From contig NZ_OZ038525.1 in assembly GCF_964036645.1 (NCBI RefSeq), positions 3,042,001 through 3,106,000 of the forward strand: a stretch of DNA of 64,000 bases, written 5' to 3'. Positions 7,784 to 16,206 of this stretch are shown here, piece after piece (position 1 is the stretch's first letter; each line of letters begins with the position of its first letter). Made by a program: the position numbers and the translations under genes. The notes under the pieces are model-generated. The model had not been told where the DNA came from. It saw only the letters and a list, made by a program, of their open reading frames with translations, and did not search any database. This DNA is from Tenacibaculum sp. 190524A02b. Lineage in GTDB: Bacteria; Bacteroidota; Bacteroidia; Flavobacteriales; Flavobacteriaceae.

Positions 7784-7841
7784 CAAATAAAGTTTGTATT
7801 AAAAAACACAAACTTTATTTTTGTAATAAATCCTATTTCTT

Positions 7842-10286
7842 TTATCTAGCAATTATAAAAGTCCCCTTAAAATTATTTTTTTTATCATCTTTAACTAAGT
7901 ACTTGTACACCCCAGAATTAACATTTCTTAAATCACAAATAAACTCTTTTCTATTCTGTTGATTTGTCTCAAAAACTTTTGTAAAAACAACCCTTCCCAA
8001 TACATCGTATACTATAATACTTCCTTTATCGGTTTCCTTTGGTAGTCTTATAGTAGTTATATTTTTAAATGGATTTGGATAATTTACAATCCTTAAGTCT
8101 TCATTTATTTCTGCTACTTCTTTTATATTTAAAGTTCCTGCTCCACTGAAAGCTACCTCGTTAATAGCTATTGAGTATGGTACACTATTTACACCATCGC
8201 CTAATACTGAAAATACAATTGTTTTTACGTCTGTCAAATTCGCTGTAATACCATTATGGTTGGTAAATTCATTTAATGAGATTTCATATACAGTTTCTTC
8301 AGTGTTAGCTGGGATTGTATATCTATATCTTGAATTCCAATCTTCCAAACCTTCTTGCATTAGTACAATTTCAACAGCATTACTATTTGTAATTGTAAAC
8401 GATAGATAATTATAAGACGTTATATCTAAAGTTTGATCTCCTGCGAGTAGGTGCCTAAAGATATTCATGTTTCCTAAAACCTCTCCTTCTACTGAAATAT
8501 TTCTATTTACTTCATATACCATATCTTCTTCATTTACCTCTTCATTTGTTACATTAAAATTTGATACAGAAGCATAGGCATCTAAATAGTCCAGTCCCCA
8601 TGGTCCATCAGCAAGATATAAAGCATCTATACCATTCGAACCAGAAACACTAATAGAAAAACCAATATCAAACAACACACCTGTTTCAACTACTAAAGAT
8701 TCATTCCAATTACCTGTCAAATCTAGCACTGTATTCATATTAGATATTTCAGAAGTTTCGGTTGATTGTATATTACCATCAAAAACAACTTCAGATGCTT
8801 CACTTTTATTGATTAAATCTAAATATAACTTTCCATTTAAATACTTTCCTGTACTCACAAACACTGATGGAACAATTGTATTTTCGGGATCACTTATTAA
8901 ATCTTTTTCAGAAATAAACGTATCTAAAATATGGTTAGCTACAGAGAAAACTTGTGAATACGTACTACCCCATACTTGAAAATTATAATAATCACCCGTC
9001 GGATATTGTTCTATATTCCAATAACTATGTAACTCATTAGCCTCTTGAGCTTCTTTTACAGAAAAACCTAACGTATACTCTATTAAACCATTTGCTCTTT
9101 TGATTTTTGAACTCACAATTTTATGACCTCTAGTAATTACAGTTCTTACATCTTCAATACTAGAATTATTTAAACGATCACATATTGCTTTTGAATGGTC
9201 ATAGACATTACCTTCAGTTTTCGTTGCTAAAACAGCTGAAACTCTTTTTTCACCACTGTAATAATCTACTGCAAAAACTTCTTTTGCATTGGTAATCCCA
9301 ACTAAATCTTCTGGACTTGAAACTTTGGAAGTTTCTGTGCCATACATTCCTGTTGTAGGTAAGTAATTTATAATAGTAGTCTCTCCTTTATTTAGTAACT
9401 TAGATTTATTAAATTTCTCTTGATGTGTTTTTAGATTTTTGTGTGTTCTTTGTTTACTTCTTTCTAAGTTCCTTTTCGCTATTAATTGAGAAAGCTTTCC
9501 ATTACTTTCCAAGCCTCCATCATATGAAGAAGTCACATCATTAGAAGTACTTATATCTGCAACATTATTTATTCTTAATGCTGAATAAGGAGAAGCAGTT
9601 ATGTAAAAAACAGCATCGTTAAAATCATTGTCACAACTACCATAATCTCTTCTTATATCTTCAAAACCCATTATTACTCGCTCATTATCTGGATCAGAAA
9701 GTAGCACATTGTGATGTTGTAAACTAGCATCACTTTCAGGATTAAAATCAGGGTCTGAAAATAAAGTCCAAAGTCCAAACCCTACAGTTTGATACGTAGA
9801 ACTCCAAGCATTTGCTAACAACACCCAACCGATACCAGTATTGGCGGGAAAACTTCCAATTTTCACTTTATCACCAGTTAGTAAACCTCCACCACTACCT
9901 AAAGCAGATGCATTAGGAAATATAATAGTAATATCTTCCTCACTTGGTGCTGACGTTGGTGGGTTATCTAAATCATACGTGTAAAAACCTAAAACATTTC
10001 TATACCCCGCTCCCTCTGACACAAAAGTTACATAAACCTCAGCTGCATTTATTAGTTCAATATTTGTATCATAACCAGCAGTAATATATTGCGGATTGTA
10101 ATCTGGAACAGGATAGGACTCAGGTAAAGAGTTACTAATCATTTCTAATGTCTCATAAGAAACATTATCACCTGGAACTTCTAAGTAATCTGGTTTTCCA
10201 TTAGATGAAAAGGTTCCTAAATAATTATAATTTTGAGCCAAAAGCATTTGGCTGTATAGTACGATAAGGAGTAGTATTTTTTTCAT
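7842..10286 (-). CDS. Large secreted DUF4114 protein with T9SS type A sorting domain
   Basis: An 814-residue protein with a Sec signal peptide (LLLIVLYSQMLLAQ). Residues about 150-235 form a DUF4114 domain (GWVLLANAW, then GFEDIRRDYGSCDNDFNDAV), an acidic module that probably binds Ca2+. The middle is beta-rich and unassigned. The last 75 or so residues are a type A T9SS C-terminal sorting domain (NYPNPFKNITTIRL, VYDVLGRVVF, SGVYKYLVKD). It is therefore exported through the Por/T9SS machinery and anchored or released at the cell surface. The two tRNA-Gln genes flank it. Function is unknown; adhesion or matrix binding is possible. Confidence 0.85.
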   Translation of the reverse strand: MKKILLLIVLYSQMLLAQNYNYLGTFSSNGKPDYLEVPGDNVSYETLEMISNSLPESYPVPDYNPQYITAGYDTNIELINAAEVYVTFVSEGAGYRNVLGFYTYDLDNPPTSAPSEEDITIIFPNASALGSGGGLLTGDKVKIGSFPANTGIGWVLLANAWSSTYQTVGFGLWTLFSDPDFNPESDASLQHHNVLLSDPDNERVIMGFEDIRRDYGSCDNDFNDAVFYITASPYSALRINNVADISTSNDVTSSYDGGLESNGKLSQLIAKRNLERSKQRTHKNLKTHQEKFNKSKLLNKGETTIINYLPTTGMYGTETSKVSSPEDLVGITNAKEVFAVDYYSGEKRVSAVLATKTEGNVYDHSKAICDRLNNSSIEDVRTVITRGHKIVSSKIKRANGLIEYTLGFSVKEAQEANELHSYWNIEQYPTGDYYNFQVWGSTYSQVFSVANHILDTFISEKDLISDPENTIVPSVFVSTGKYLNGKLYLDLINKSEASEVVFDGNIQSTETSEISNMNTVLDLTGNWNESLVVETGVLFDIGFSISVSGSNGIDALYLADGPWGLDYLDAYASVSNFNVTNEEVNEEDMVYEVNRNISVEGEVLGNMNIFRHLLAGDQTLDITSYNYLSFTITNSNAVEIVLMQEGLEDWNSRYRYTIPANTEETVYEISLNEFTNHNGITANLTDVKTIVFSVLGDGVNSVPYSIAINEVAFSGAGTLNIKEVAEINEDLRIVNYPNPFKNITTIRLPKETDKGSIIVYDVLGRVVFTKVFETNQQNRKEFICDLRNVNSGVYKYLVKDDKKNNFKGTFIIAR

Positions 10287-10406
10287 AAGGTTTACATTTA
10301 ATACTCCAAATCTACCATTATGAAGACTCCTTACTACCCTTTTTTCGATTACTGGTATTTAACGACAGATAAAATAAATGTATGATTAGTTAGATTGAAA
10401 AAGCAA

Positions 10407-10436
10407 AAAAGCTCTTACGATTACGTAAGAGCTTTT
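10407..10436 (-). terminator. Terminator after tRNA-Gln copy 2
   Basis: Stem AAAAGCTCTTACG / CGTAAGAGCTTTT with a 4-base loop lies directly 3' of the tRNA on the minus strand, followed by a T-rich stretch. Confidence 0.88.
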
Positions 10437-10437
10437 G

Positions 10438-10508
10438 TTGGCCTACAAGGACTCGAACCTTGAATATCGGTACCAAAAACCGGTGTGTTACCATTACACC
10501 ATAGGCCA
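10438..10508 (-). tRNA. tRNA-Gln (anticodon TTG), copy 2
   Basis: Identical over all 71 bases to the tRNA-Gln at 7691-7761, with the same acceptor, D, anticodon (UUG) and T arms. It has its own consensus promoter and its own, different terminator, so the copies are independent transcription units. Confidence 0.95.
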
Positions 10509-10525
10509 ATTGCTTATTGCGGGTG

Positions 10526-10555
10526 CAAATATACAAGTCTTTTTTATTTTAGCAA
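10526..10555 (-). promoter_or_regulatory. Consensus Bacteroidota promoter for tRNA-Gln copy 2
   Basis: On the minus strand TTG (10555-10553), a 19-base spacer, then TATATTTG (10533-10526) fits TTG-N19-TAnnTTTG exactly. It is 17 bases upstream of the mature tRNA 5' end. Confidence 0.82.
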
Positions 10556-10615
10556 ACTTTTTTTTATTTTTTTGATTTAACAGAACTTTATCTAAATAAA
10601 ACAATTCAAAAATTA

Positions 10616-10623
10616 TACTTTTG
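10616..10623 (+). promoter_or_regulatory. Promoter -7 box for the DUF2723 gene
   Basis: TACTTTTG matches TAnnTTTG, 56 bases before the start at 10680. No TTG lies at the 19-base spacing, so support is partial. Confidence 0.4.
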
Positions 10624-10679
10624 CTTTACTTAAAACGTACTAGTTATTAGTACATTCGCAACAACTTATTAAACACTAT

Positions 10680-13600
10680 ATGAACGATTTTAACTACAAT
10701 AAATGGAATACTATTTTAGGATGGGTTTCATTTGCAGTGGCTTTGGTAACATATACACTAACGTTAGAACCAACTGTTAGTTCTTGGGATTGTGGAGAAT
10801 ACATATCTACAGCCGTAAACTTAGAAGTAGGACATCCGCCTGGTGCTCCATTATTTCAAATGCTTGGTGCTTTCTTTGCTATGTTTAGTAGTGACCCTAG
10901 TAATTTAGCTTTAATGGTTAACTTTATGTCTGGATTGGCTAGTGCTTTTACCATTCTTTTTATGTTTTGGACCATTACCAATTTAGCTAAAAAAATGGCT
11001 ATCAAAAATGGAACATTTAGTAAAAATGAAGCTATTGCCGTTTTAGGTAGCGGACTTGTTGGTGCCTTGGCTTATACTTTTTCAGATAGTTTTTGGTTTA
11101 GTGCTGTAGAAGGTGAAGTATATGCTATGTCTTCTTTTTTAATGGCTTTACTTTTTTGGTTAGGCTTAAAATGGGAGGCTGAACTTAATATGCCTAGAGG
11201 AAATAAATGGTTGGTTATTATCAGTTTTGTAGTTGGATTATCATTTGGTGTTCATATCTTATCACTTTTAGTGATTCCTTCTATTGTAATGTTGTACTTC
11301 TTTAAAACCTATAAGAGCATTACTGTGAAAACTACTGCCATTGCTACGTTGGTTTCAATTTTTGTTCTAGCTTTTGTTTTTAAATTCCTATTCCCTTTTA
11401 CTTTAAAGTTCTTTAGTGTTGCTGAATTGTTTTTTATCAACCAAATAGGATTACCTTATAACTCTGGAACTATTATAGCCGGAATTGTTTTAATTGCTTT
11501 ATTCTATTTTGGACTTAACTATACTCGTAAAAAAGGATTGGTTACTGTAAATACTTTAGTATTATCCGTATTATTTATCATGATTGGGTTTTCTTCATGG
11601 TTAATGCTACCTATTAGAGCCAATGCGGATACAGTTATTAATGAAAACAACCCTTCAAGTGCTCGTGAACTTTTAGCTTACTACAACCGTGAGCAATATG
11701 GTGACGCTAACGTATTTTATGATAAATATTATTCATTTGCTTATAACAGAGAGCAAGACGCTGCCCAACCTTACAAAGATGATAAACCTAAATATGAAAA
11801 AATAAATGGTAAGTACGAAATTGTAAACAGATACAAAAATGTACTTCCCAATTACTCTGATAAGCATAAAGGTTTTATCCCTAGAATGGTTGACCCAGGT
11901 GCTCAGGAACATTACAAAAGAATAGCTGGAATTCCTGCTCGTAGTAAAAGACGCCCTACATTTATTGAAAACATGAGGTTTATGATTGATTATCAATTTG
12001 GATACATGTACGGTCGTTATTTTATGTGGAATTTTGTAGGACGTCAAAATGATACGCAAGGGCATTTAGACTTTGAAAATGGAAACTGGTTAAGTGGTAT
12101 AGACTTTATAGATGAAATGCGCTTAGGCTCTCAACAGAATTTACCAGATCATGTTAAAAATAATAAAGGGCGTAATAAATACTACTTTCTTCCTTTAATT
12201 TTAGGAATTATTGGATTGTTTTATCAAACCAATAGAGATAAAAAAAACCTATACACCTTAGCTTTATTTTTTGCGTTTACAGGCTTTGCAATCATATTTT
12301 ACACCAATCCAAAACCTTTTGAACCTCGTGAGCGTGACTATGCTGTTGTAGGTTCTTTTTATGTTTTTGCTATTTGGATAGGATTTGGCGTACTGGCTTT
12401 GTATGATTATTTTAAACAATATGCTAGTAAAAGAGCCGTGGCTATAGGTGTTTCTGCAATTTCACTTATTGCTGTACCTGTTTTAATGGGATTCCAAAAT
12501 TGGGACGATCATGATAGAGGAGACAGATACATTGCGCAACTAAATGCACAAACCTATTTAGAAAGTTGTGATCCGAATGCTATTATATTTACTATTGGAG
12601 ATAATGATACCTTTCCACTTTGGTATATGCAACAAGTAGAAGGTGTTCGTAGAGATATTAAAATTGTAAACACCAGTCTTTTTCAAACAGATTGGTACAT
12701 TGACCAAATGAAAAAGAAAACCTATGAAGCAGATCCTATTCCTTCAACTTTAAAACATTCACAATATAAATATGGCACCTTAGATTTAGCCTACCACTAC
12801 CCTATTCCTCAATTAAAAGATTCTATTTTATCAATAGGTGATTTTATGCGATGGATTGCCAGTGATAATGATGCTACCTATTTAGATGCTGGTGATGGTG
12901 CAAAAGAAAAGTTTTATCCTAGTAATAAAATCAGAATTCCAGTTAACAAAGCAAATGTTTTAAAAACGGGCTTAGTTTCTGCTAAAGATGCGGATAAAAT
13001 AGTAGATTATATTGACATTACTATTGACAGACAAGGTATTGCTAAGAATCGTATTTTAATGTTAGATATACTTAATAATTTTGATTGGAAACGACCTATT
13101 TATTTTACTGGAGGTGCAAGCGCTGATGAGGAGTATATTTGGCTGAAAGATTATCTACAGCTTGATGGTATGGCGTATAAATTAGTCCCTATTAAAACAC
13201 CTAACAGAGGGAAGTCTATGTTTGAAATGGGACGTATTGATCCTGATAAAATGTATGAAAATGTTAAAAAATGGGATTGGAAAACTATTAATAATGGAAA
13301 AGTTTATTTAGACGAACAAAGCAAGCGTAATGCTATTTCTTTACGTAACAACTTAATGCGTTTATCTGAAGAATACTTAAACTTAAACGACTCTGTTAAA
13401 GCTAAAGATGTTTTAGATTTATCTTTATACAAAATGCCAATTAAAGACTTTGGCCATTTTAGTATTTCTTTAGGCTATCCTGAGCTATATTATAGAATTG
13501 GTGACATTGATAAAGCAAGAGAAACGGCTGCTTCTTTAACTACCATTTTCCAACAAAACTTACTTCACTATAGTACGTTTAGTGATCATGATTTAGATCT

Positions 13601-13799
13601 TATTCTTGATAACCTAGAAACTAATCTTTATATGTATCAAAGCTTAGTACAACAGATAACACAATACGATAAGGATAAAGATTACACTGATAAAGTTGTA
13701 AATGACTACATAAAGCATGCTAAGCTTTTTAGACATTTAATGCCTGATGAAGAAGAGCCTGCTGTAGAGCAAATACAAATGGATACTATAAAACCTTAA
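10680..13799 (+). CDS. DUF2723 (GT117/TMEM260-like) multi-pass membrane protein
   Basis: A 1039-residue protein. The N-terminal half holds about a dozen hydrophobic segments and begins with the DUF2723 signature (TLEPTVSSWDCGEYISTAVN, then GHPPGAPLFQM). The region after about residue 560 is largely soluble (GDNDTFPLWYMQQVEGVRRD), probably periplasmic with TPR-like helices at the end. DUF2723 is related to eukaryotic TMEM260, a protein O-mannosyltransferase, and is classed as GT117. A lipid-linked-sugar-dependent glycosyltransferase role is therefore plausible but unproven here. A polysaccharide deacetylase gene follows after 4 bases. Confidence 0.85.
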   Translation: MNDFNYNKWNTILGWVSFAVALVTYTLTLEPTVSSWDCGEYISTAVNLEVGHPPGAPLFQMLGAFFAMFSSDPSNLALMVNFMSGLASAFTILFMFWTITNLAKKMAIKNGTFSKNEAIAVLGSGLVGALAYTFSDSFWFSAVEGEVYAMSSFLMALLFWLGLKWEAELNMPRGNKWLVIISFVVGLSFGVHILSLLVIPSIVMLYFFKTYKSITVKTTAIATLVSIFVLAFVFKFLFPFTLKFFSVAELFFINQIGLPYNSGTIIAGIVLIALFYFGLNYTRKKGLVTVNTLVLSVLFIMIGFSSWLMLPIRANADTVINENNPSSARELLAYYNREQYGDANVFYDKYYSFAYNREQDAAQPYKDDKPKYEKINGKYEIVNRYKNVLPNYSDKHKGFIPRMVDPGAQEHYKRIAGIPARSKRRPTFIENMRFMIDYQFGYMYGRYFMWNFVGRQNDTQGHLDFENGNWLSGIDFIDEMRLGSQQNLPDHVKNNKGRNKYYFLPLILGIIGLFYQTNRDKKNLYTLALFFAFTGFAIIFYTNPKPFEPRERDYAVVGSFYVFAIWIGFGVLALYDYFKQYASKRAVAIGVSAISLIAVPVLMGFQNWDDHDRGDRYIAQLNAQTYLESCDPNAIIFTIGDNDTFPLWYMQQVEGVRRDIKIVNTSLFQTDWYIDQMKKKTYEADPIPSTLKHSQYKYGTLDLAYHYPIPQLKDSILSIGDFMRWIASDNDATYLDAGDGAKEKFYPSNKIRIPVNKANVLKTGLVSAKDADKIVDYIDITIDRQGIAKNRILMLDILNNFDWKRPIYFTGGASADEEYIWLKDYLQLDGMAYKLVPIKTPNRGKSMFEMGRIDPDKMYENVKKWDWKTINNGKVYLDEQSKRNAISLRNNLMRLSEEYLNLNDSVKAKDVLDLSLYKMPIKDFGHFSISLGYPELYYRIGDIDKARETAASLTTIFQQNLLHYSTFSDHDLDLILDNLETNLYMYQSLVQQITQYDKDKDYTDKVVNDYIKHAKLFRHLMPDEEEPAVEQIQMDTIKP

Positions 13800-13803
13800 T
13801 TAA

Positions 13804-14439
13804 ATGAGGTTATACCCTATAAAAGCTCCACGTATAGTAAGACTATTATTTCCTTATTATACGTGGAGTTTTCCTTTAGATAAAAAAGAGATCTACTTAA
13901 CTTTTGACGATGGCCCCATACCTGAGGTTACTGAATTTGTACTTAAAGAATTAAATAAATACAATGCAAAGGCTACTTTTTTTTGTATTGGTGACAATAT
14001 AAGAAAACACCCAAAAGTATTTCATCAAATACACAATGAGGGTCATAGTATCGGCAATCACACCTTTAACCATTTAAACGGCTGGAAAACATCTGTAAAT
14101 GATTACTATATAAACACCCAAAAAGCAGAAGAGTTTATTTTAAAACACACAGCTTCACTCAAGCTTTTTAGACCTCCTTATAGTAAAATAAAAAGAAAAC
14201 AAGCCAAGTTTCTTATTAGCAAAGGTTATAAAATAATAGTATGGAGTGTACTTTCTGGTGATTTTGATTCAAAAATCACGAAAGAAACTTGTTTAGAAAA
14301 TGTATTGAAAAACACTAAAAACGGAAGTATTGTTGTATTTCATGATAGCATAAAGGCACATGAAAAATTACGTTTTGTATTACCAAAAGTATTGGAAGAA
14401 TTTACAAAGCAAGGATATGCTTTTAAAGCAATAACTTAA
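13804..14439 (+). CDS. Polysaccharide deacetylase (NodB homology) family protein
   Basis: A 211-residue protein. It shows the CE4/NodB motifs: LTFDDGPIPEV (catalytic Asp and first metal Asp), GHSIGNHTFNH (metal His residues), and FRPPYSK (the R-P-P motif 3), with a late VVFHDS block for motif 5. The enzyme removes N- or O-acetyl groups from cell-wall or exopolysaccharide sugars. There is no obvious signal peptide, only a short basic hydrophobic start. It is 4 bases downstream of the DUF2723 gene, which suggests a joint role in glycan processing. Confidence 0.9.
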   Translation: MRLYPIKAPRIVRLLFPYYTWSFPLDKKEIYLTFDDGPIPEVTEFVLKELNKYNAKATFFCIGDNIRKHPKVFHQIHNEGHSIGNHTFNHLNGWKTSVNDYYINTQKAEEFILKHTASLKLFRPPYSKIKRKQAKFLISKGYKIIVWSVLSGDFDSKITKETCLENVLKNTKNGSIVVFHDSIKAHEKLRFVLPKVLEEFTKQGYAFKAIT

Positions 14440-14729
14440 ACGTATTGCTGTACTAAACCTATAAGCGTATTCGCATCTTGATCACCAGTTTGACGCCATT
14501 TCATTTCACCATTTTTATAAATCATAAACGTAGGATTTCCTTTAACACGTAACGCCTCTGCTAAAATCTCATTTTTTCTAATATCAATTTTAATCACTTT
14601 AGCTTTATCACCTAAAGCGGCAGCTACATCTCTTAAGGTATCTAAACTAGGTTCAAGCTCGCTCCAATCGGCGTAAAAATCAATTAAAACCGGTTTATCA
14701 ATACTTATGATTTCACCAAACTTTGTCAT
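14436..14729 (-). CDS. Thioredoxin-fold protein lacking both active-site cysteines
   Basis: A 97-residue, single-domain protein with thioredoxin length and order: DKPVLIDFYADW (strand and Trp22), then helices, then the cis-proline block KGNPTFMIYKNG (Pro66). Where thioredoxin has WCGPC, this has Trp22-Ser-Glu-Leu-Glu26, so both cysteines are gone and the protein contains no Cys at all. It cannot do dithiol-disulfide exchange. It may act as a binding or chaperone partner. Its end overlaps the convergent deacetylase gene by 4 bases. The fold call is secure, the role unknown. Confidence 0.88.
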   Translation of the reverse strand: MTKFGEIISIDKPVLIDFYADWSELEPSLDTLRDVAAALGDKAKVIKIDIRKNEILAEALRVKGNPTFMIYKNGEMKWRQTGDQDANTLIGLVQQYV

Positions 14730-14814
14730 TTAACATTAATTTTATCTGTAAATCGCCTAAAAATACTAAATTTTTATATATTATATATTATATTAACTTT
14801 AAAATCAAAGGTAT

Positions 14815-16038
14815 TTAGCCCTTTTTTAATTCAATCACAGTTATTTCTGGCCATATTCCTACTCTTCCAGGAAAAGCATGATAACCAAAGCCTCTATTTA
14901 CATTAATATACCTTCCAAACTCTTCATACAATCCTGCCCATTGTTTGTATACATACTGTGATGGACTCCATTTAAAAAAACCGGGTATTTCTATACCAAA
15001 TTGCAATCCGTGCGTATGACCACTTAAAGTTAATTGGTAATTAAAATCATCTTTTTTTACTTTGTATTCCCAATGACTCGGATCATGACTCATTAAAACC
15101 TTAAAATCTTCCTGATTGATTCCAGATGAAGCTTTCTCTAAATCTCCTGCTTGATTAAACCCTTTTCCCCAGTTCTCTACTCCTACTAAGGCTATTTTTT
15201 GCCCATTTTTTTCAATATATCTGTGCTCGTTTAACAATAAATCAAAACCTATTTTAGGATGAATATTTTTAATTGCTTCAAAATTCGCTTCTTTATCCTC
15301 TTTTGTTTTCCATTTAGAATAATCGCCATAGTCATGATTCCCTAAAATAGAATACTTTCCCATAGGCGCTTTTAATTGCGAAAAAACAGAAATCCAATCA
15401 TCCATTTCATGTGCAAAATTATTTACAATATCCCCTGTAAATAAAATTACATCAGATTGTTGTTCGTTAATTAAATCAACACCATAGCCTATTTTTTCTT
15501 TATTATCAAAACTTCCAGAATGAATATCGGTAATTTGTGTAATGGTAAAACCGTCAAAAGCCTCAGGTAAATCCTTAAAACTTAATTGGTATTTTAAAAC
15601 CTTATAATTGAATTTCCCTTTAAAAATCCCGTACAGTAAGCTTGCAAAAGGCAAAGCCGCTAACCCTAATGCTATTTGGGAAATAAACTTTCTTCTTCCT
15701 GCTAAACTTTTTGTTTCTTCTTGAGAAAAATACGTGATTCCTTTTTTAATAAATCGATACACATCTTCTCCTAACATCACCAAAACCATTAACAACTTTG
15801 GTAATAAAACCAATAAAAGCAGTCCAAATGCCCATTGAAACTGTCTTGTTTGTCCAGAACTCCTATCTGACGAAAAAATAACGTAGAAAAAATTAATATA
15901 TGCAATACATCCTACTCCTAACCATAGGTAACGTAACAATTTACTTTTAGTGACTACTCTTACAGCTTGAAAAGCATAGGTTTCAAATAAAATAATTGCG
16001 GTTGATATAATTAGTAACGATAGTACCCAACGTGGCAT
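14815..16038 (-). CDS. Membrane-anchored calcineurin-like metallophosphoesterase
   Basis: A 407-residue protein. Four hydrophobic segments lie in the first 140 or so residues. A full metallophosphoesterase domain follows from about residue 158: ITQITDIHSGS (D-x-H), LFTGDIVNNF (GD), SILGNHDYGD (GNHD), and LSGHTHGLQFG (GH-x-H). All metal ligands are present, so it should be active, with the catalytic domain attached to the inner membrane. It resembles YkuE/YaeI-type phosphoesterases, some of which act on lipid-linked substrates such as UDP-diacylglucosamine. The substrate here is not known. Confidence 0.9.
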   Translation of the reverse strand: MPRWVLSLLIISTAIILFETYAFQAVRVVTKSKLLRYLWLGVGCIAYINFFYVIFSSDRSSGQTRQFQWAFGLLLLVLLPKLLMVLVMLGEDVYRFIKKGITYFSQEETKSLAGRRKFISQIALGLAALPFASLLYGIFKGKFNYKVLKYQLSFKDLPEAFDGFTITQITDIHSGSFDNKEKIGYGVDLINEQQSDVILFTGDIVNNFAHEMDDWISVFSQLKAPMGKYSILGNHDYGDYSKWKTKEDKEANFEAIKNIHPKIGFDLLLNEHRYIEKNGQKIALVGVENWGKGFNQAGDLEKASSGINQEDFKVLMSHDPSHWEYKVKKDDFNYQLTLSGHTHGLQFGIEIPGFFKWSPSQYVYKQWAGLYEEFGRYINVNRGFGYHAFPGRVGIWPEITVIELKKG

Positions 16039-16206
16039 AAGTGTATTTTTTAGAATCTTGTAAAGATACTGGTTAATCTAAAAATCAATCTTTAACATCT
16101 TGTTAAAGTTTTGTAGCTTTACATGCAGAATCCGCAGATACATTTTTAGGTGATTTTCACCTTATCTAATCACATAAAATTAGCTCATTTAGCTTTATAC
16201 AACGAT

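Noticed and set aside
7738..7962. Frame across the tRNA-Gln promoter and DUF4114 gene end
   Set aside because: It runs through a tRNA gene and overlaps a well-supported CDS on the other strand.
16150..16206. GTG-initiated extension of DNA polymerase I
   Set aside because: The added 19 residues do not look like the family, and the ATG at 16207 starts directly before the conserved 5'-nuclease beginning.
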